Source of the DNA: an uncultured Bacillota bacterium
GTDB taxonomy: Bacteria > Bacillota > JAAYKD01
DNA length: 6,328 bases
Direction of reading: 5' to 3'
Assembly: GCA_937897315.1 (NCBI GenBank)
Contig: CALCNS010000243.1
Coordinates: 1 to 6,328 of the forward strand
This document shows, one piece after another, positions 5,397-6,328 of this stretch. A program made the position numbers and the translations under genes. The stretch's first letter is position 1, and each line of letters starts with the position of its first letter. The notes below the pieces were generated by a model. The model was given only the letters and a program-made list of their open reading frames with translations. It did no database searches and had not been told where the DNA came from.

Positions 5397-5447
5397 GGTC
5401 TTGATATTTATACGAGCTTGTGTTACTCTACTATTGGAGGTGGAAAT

Positions 5448-5861
5448 ATGTCATTTAATCTTGAATCTCTCGTTTCGTTTGACCGGCTACTTGATTCACC
5501 AGAGAAGGTGTTAGATTTAGTCGATTCACAAGGTCACATAATAATACTGCGCAATAATAAACCGATGTATATAATTTCGAGGGTAGATGCTCCAAAAGAA
5601 CTGTTAAAATCGAGTAAATACGAAGCCTCGGAAAAACCAAAGTTGACCCTTCATGAGGCTATGCAGGTTGTTTTAAAAGAAGTTGAAGGTCAACAAATGC
5701 ATGCAGCGGACTTAGCCGATGAAATTTACAGAAGAGAGCTCTATAGGAAAAAAGATGGCAGCAAAGCGGAGTATAACCAGATTAGAGCAAGATGTGGTCT
5801 CTATGATATGTTCGAGGCACTACCTGGGAATATTATCAGGCTTAGTGCTAAAACATTATAA
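5448..5861 (+). CDS. Phd/YefM-like N-terminal domain joined to a HARE-HTH-like C-terminal domain, putative DNA-binding regulator
   Basis: A 137-residue protein. ATG 5448 is chosen because GGAGGTG (5436-5442) lies five bases before it; an in-frame TTG at 5418 would put that site inside the gene. Residues 8-45 (SFDRLLDSPEKVLDLVD, then IIILRNNKPMYIISRV) match the shape of Phd/YefM antitoxins: a helix pair, a short turn, then a strand with the 'v.LrnnkP.yii' pattern. Residues 46-64 form a charged linker. Residues 66-133 (LTLHEAMQVVLKEV, MHAADLADEIYRRELYR, AEYNQIRARCGLY, DMFEALPGNIIRLS) resemble HARE-HTH, the winged-helix domain of the RNA polymerase delta subunit and of some restriction systems. 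The likely role is DNA binding, perhaps autorepression at the upstream palindrome. It is the first gene of a probable operon with the next gene, 19 bases away. No short toxin gene lies immediately beside it inside the window. Both domain assignments are by eye. Confidence 0.85.
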   Translation: MSFNLESLVSFDRLLDSPEKVLDLVDSQGHIIILRNNKPMYIISRVDAPKELLKSSKYEASEKPKLTLHEAMQVVLKEVEGQQMHAADLADEIYRRELYRKKDGSKAEYNQIRARCGLYDMFEALPGNIIRLSAKTL

Positions 5862-5880
5862 TTGAAAGGAGCTTTAACAA

Positions 5881-6328
5881 TGCAGCAGGATTATATATGC
5901 CCGAATCCAAGAAGATGGAATGAGATATTCAAAGACTTATGTGCTACATACGAGATAAAAACTGGAATTAAACTGCCTTCGAATGTTGTCGGAATTCGGG
6001 AATCAGGAGGGCCACCAACGCCGCTAATTCTGAATGGTTGGGTCTTCTCAAACGATAATGATAAAAGATTACGATGGCGGGAAACACTTCGCTGGGCAGA
6101 AAAGCAGAGCTTACTGCACCTAACAAAGGTTGAAATTGAAGATCGGGTTTATCACGCGGGTCATACTAGAGGTGGAGGGATACTTATGAAGGATGAATAC
6201 AGTGACTTCACTCTGGACATCATGAAAAAATACAAACTTACAGAGTATGTTACTTTAAAACAGTACAAAGCTGATCCAGACGGCGTAAAATCAAAACTTC
6301 CTTTTGTTAAAGGTATCTATTTCGTTAT
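5881..6328 (+). CDS. Unknown protein, 3' end beyond the window
   Basis: The frame opens at ATG 5881 behind AAAGGAG (5865-5871, nine-base spacing) and stays open for 149 codons to the window edge, so the gene is partial. The 19-base gap to the preceding gene indicates one operon. The protein begins CPNPRRWNEIFKDL (7-20), followed by GGPPTPLILNGWVFSNDNDK (43-62) and LRWRETLRWAEKQSLLHL (64-81). I have a faint memory of small unannotated proteins that share a 'CP.P..W..I...L' start, a proline-rich patch and 'LILaGW..S.d..K..RW..T..WA', but know no function for them. The C-terminal part is Lys/Tyr-rich. No membrane segment, nuclease motif or nucleotide-binding loop is visible. It is much larger than common Phd-partner toxins and shows no toxin family motif, so a toxin role should not be assumed from position alone. 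Confidence 0.8.

Larger units (their letters stand above)
4965..5447. other. 483-base intergenic region with terminator, inverted repeats and operator-like sites
   Basis: Positions 4965-5130 are plain AT-rich sequence where I see no gene and no strong signal; they are probably the 3' untranslated region of the metallopeptidase mRNA. A terminator follows at 5131-5157. Beyond it are a weak LexA-like box (5168-5181), a five-base-pair inverted repeat TGTTC/GAACA (5190-5205), an isolated TTGACA (5272-5277) without a well-spaced -10, an orphan AAGGAG (5281-5286), an 11-base-pair inverted repeat (5301-5350), a small hairpin ATGAA/TTCAT (5356-5371), and a palindrome (5385-5396) upstream of the next gene. 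Confidence 0.7.

Noticed and set aside
5418..5861. TTG start at 5418 for the Phd/HARE-HTH-like gene
   Set aside because: It would put the GGAGGTG ribosome site inside the gene; ATG 5448 has ideal spacing.

Overview
The window looks like a low-to-moderate GC Bacillota chromosome, probably of the Bacillus/Paenibacillus kind. Seven of the eight reading frames begin inside the window, and all are preceded by purine-rich Shine-Dalgarno sequences, most of them close to AAAGGAGG. There is also a classic short GC hairpin with a T6 tract as a terminator. Every credible gene is on the + strand. No rRNA, tRNA, CRISPR array, transposase or integrase is visible. The mix of unfamiliar genes, large base-composition shifts and long structured spacers suggests an accessory region, possibly near a defence island. 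That is inference.

Layout. (1) Positions 3-626 hold the C-terminal part of an AT-rich gene cut by the left edge; its ending resembles the tail of PD-(D/E)XK nuclease-family proteins. (2) Positions 694-2350 hold a visibly more GC-rich block of three closely spaced unknown genes: a Cys-containing two-domain protein, a small protein that looks like a tandem alpha/beta duplication, and an all-helical protein. They read like one operon. Both internal junctions show the same oddity: past the TAA stop, the upstream frame stays open until an ATGA overlap with a downstream ATG. (3) Positions 2467-3351 encode a multi-pass membrane protein with a charged coiled-coil-like insert. (4) After a 257-base structured spacer, 3609-4964 encodes a cytosolic-looking 451-residue zincin-type metallopeptidase with HEHTH plus a downstream Glu. 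(5) A 483-base spacer follows with a strong terminator, a long inverted repeat and an operator-like palindrome. (6) Positions 5448-5861 encode a protein with a Phd/YefM antitoxin-like N-terminus joined to a HARE-HTH-like C-terminus. Nineteen bases later comes the start of an unknown gene (5881 onward) cut by the right edge.

The most interesting non-coding signal is that the spacers on both sides of the metallopeptidase gene share several words: CAACAACTCAAAAA, GTAATAAGC, TCGATTGTTT and two copies each of TTTATAC. This suggests common regulation of the protease gene and the Phd/HARE-HTH gene, or duplicated ends of a cassette carrying the protease. A working hypothesis is a protease (effector) plus a DNA-binding antitoxin-like regulator under one control, but nothing here proves it.
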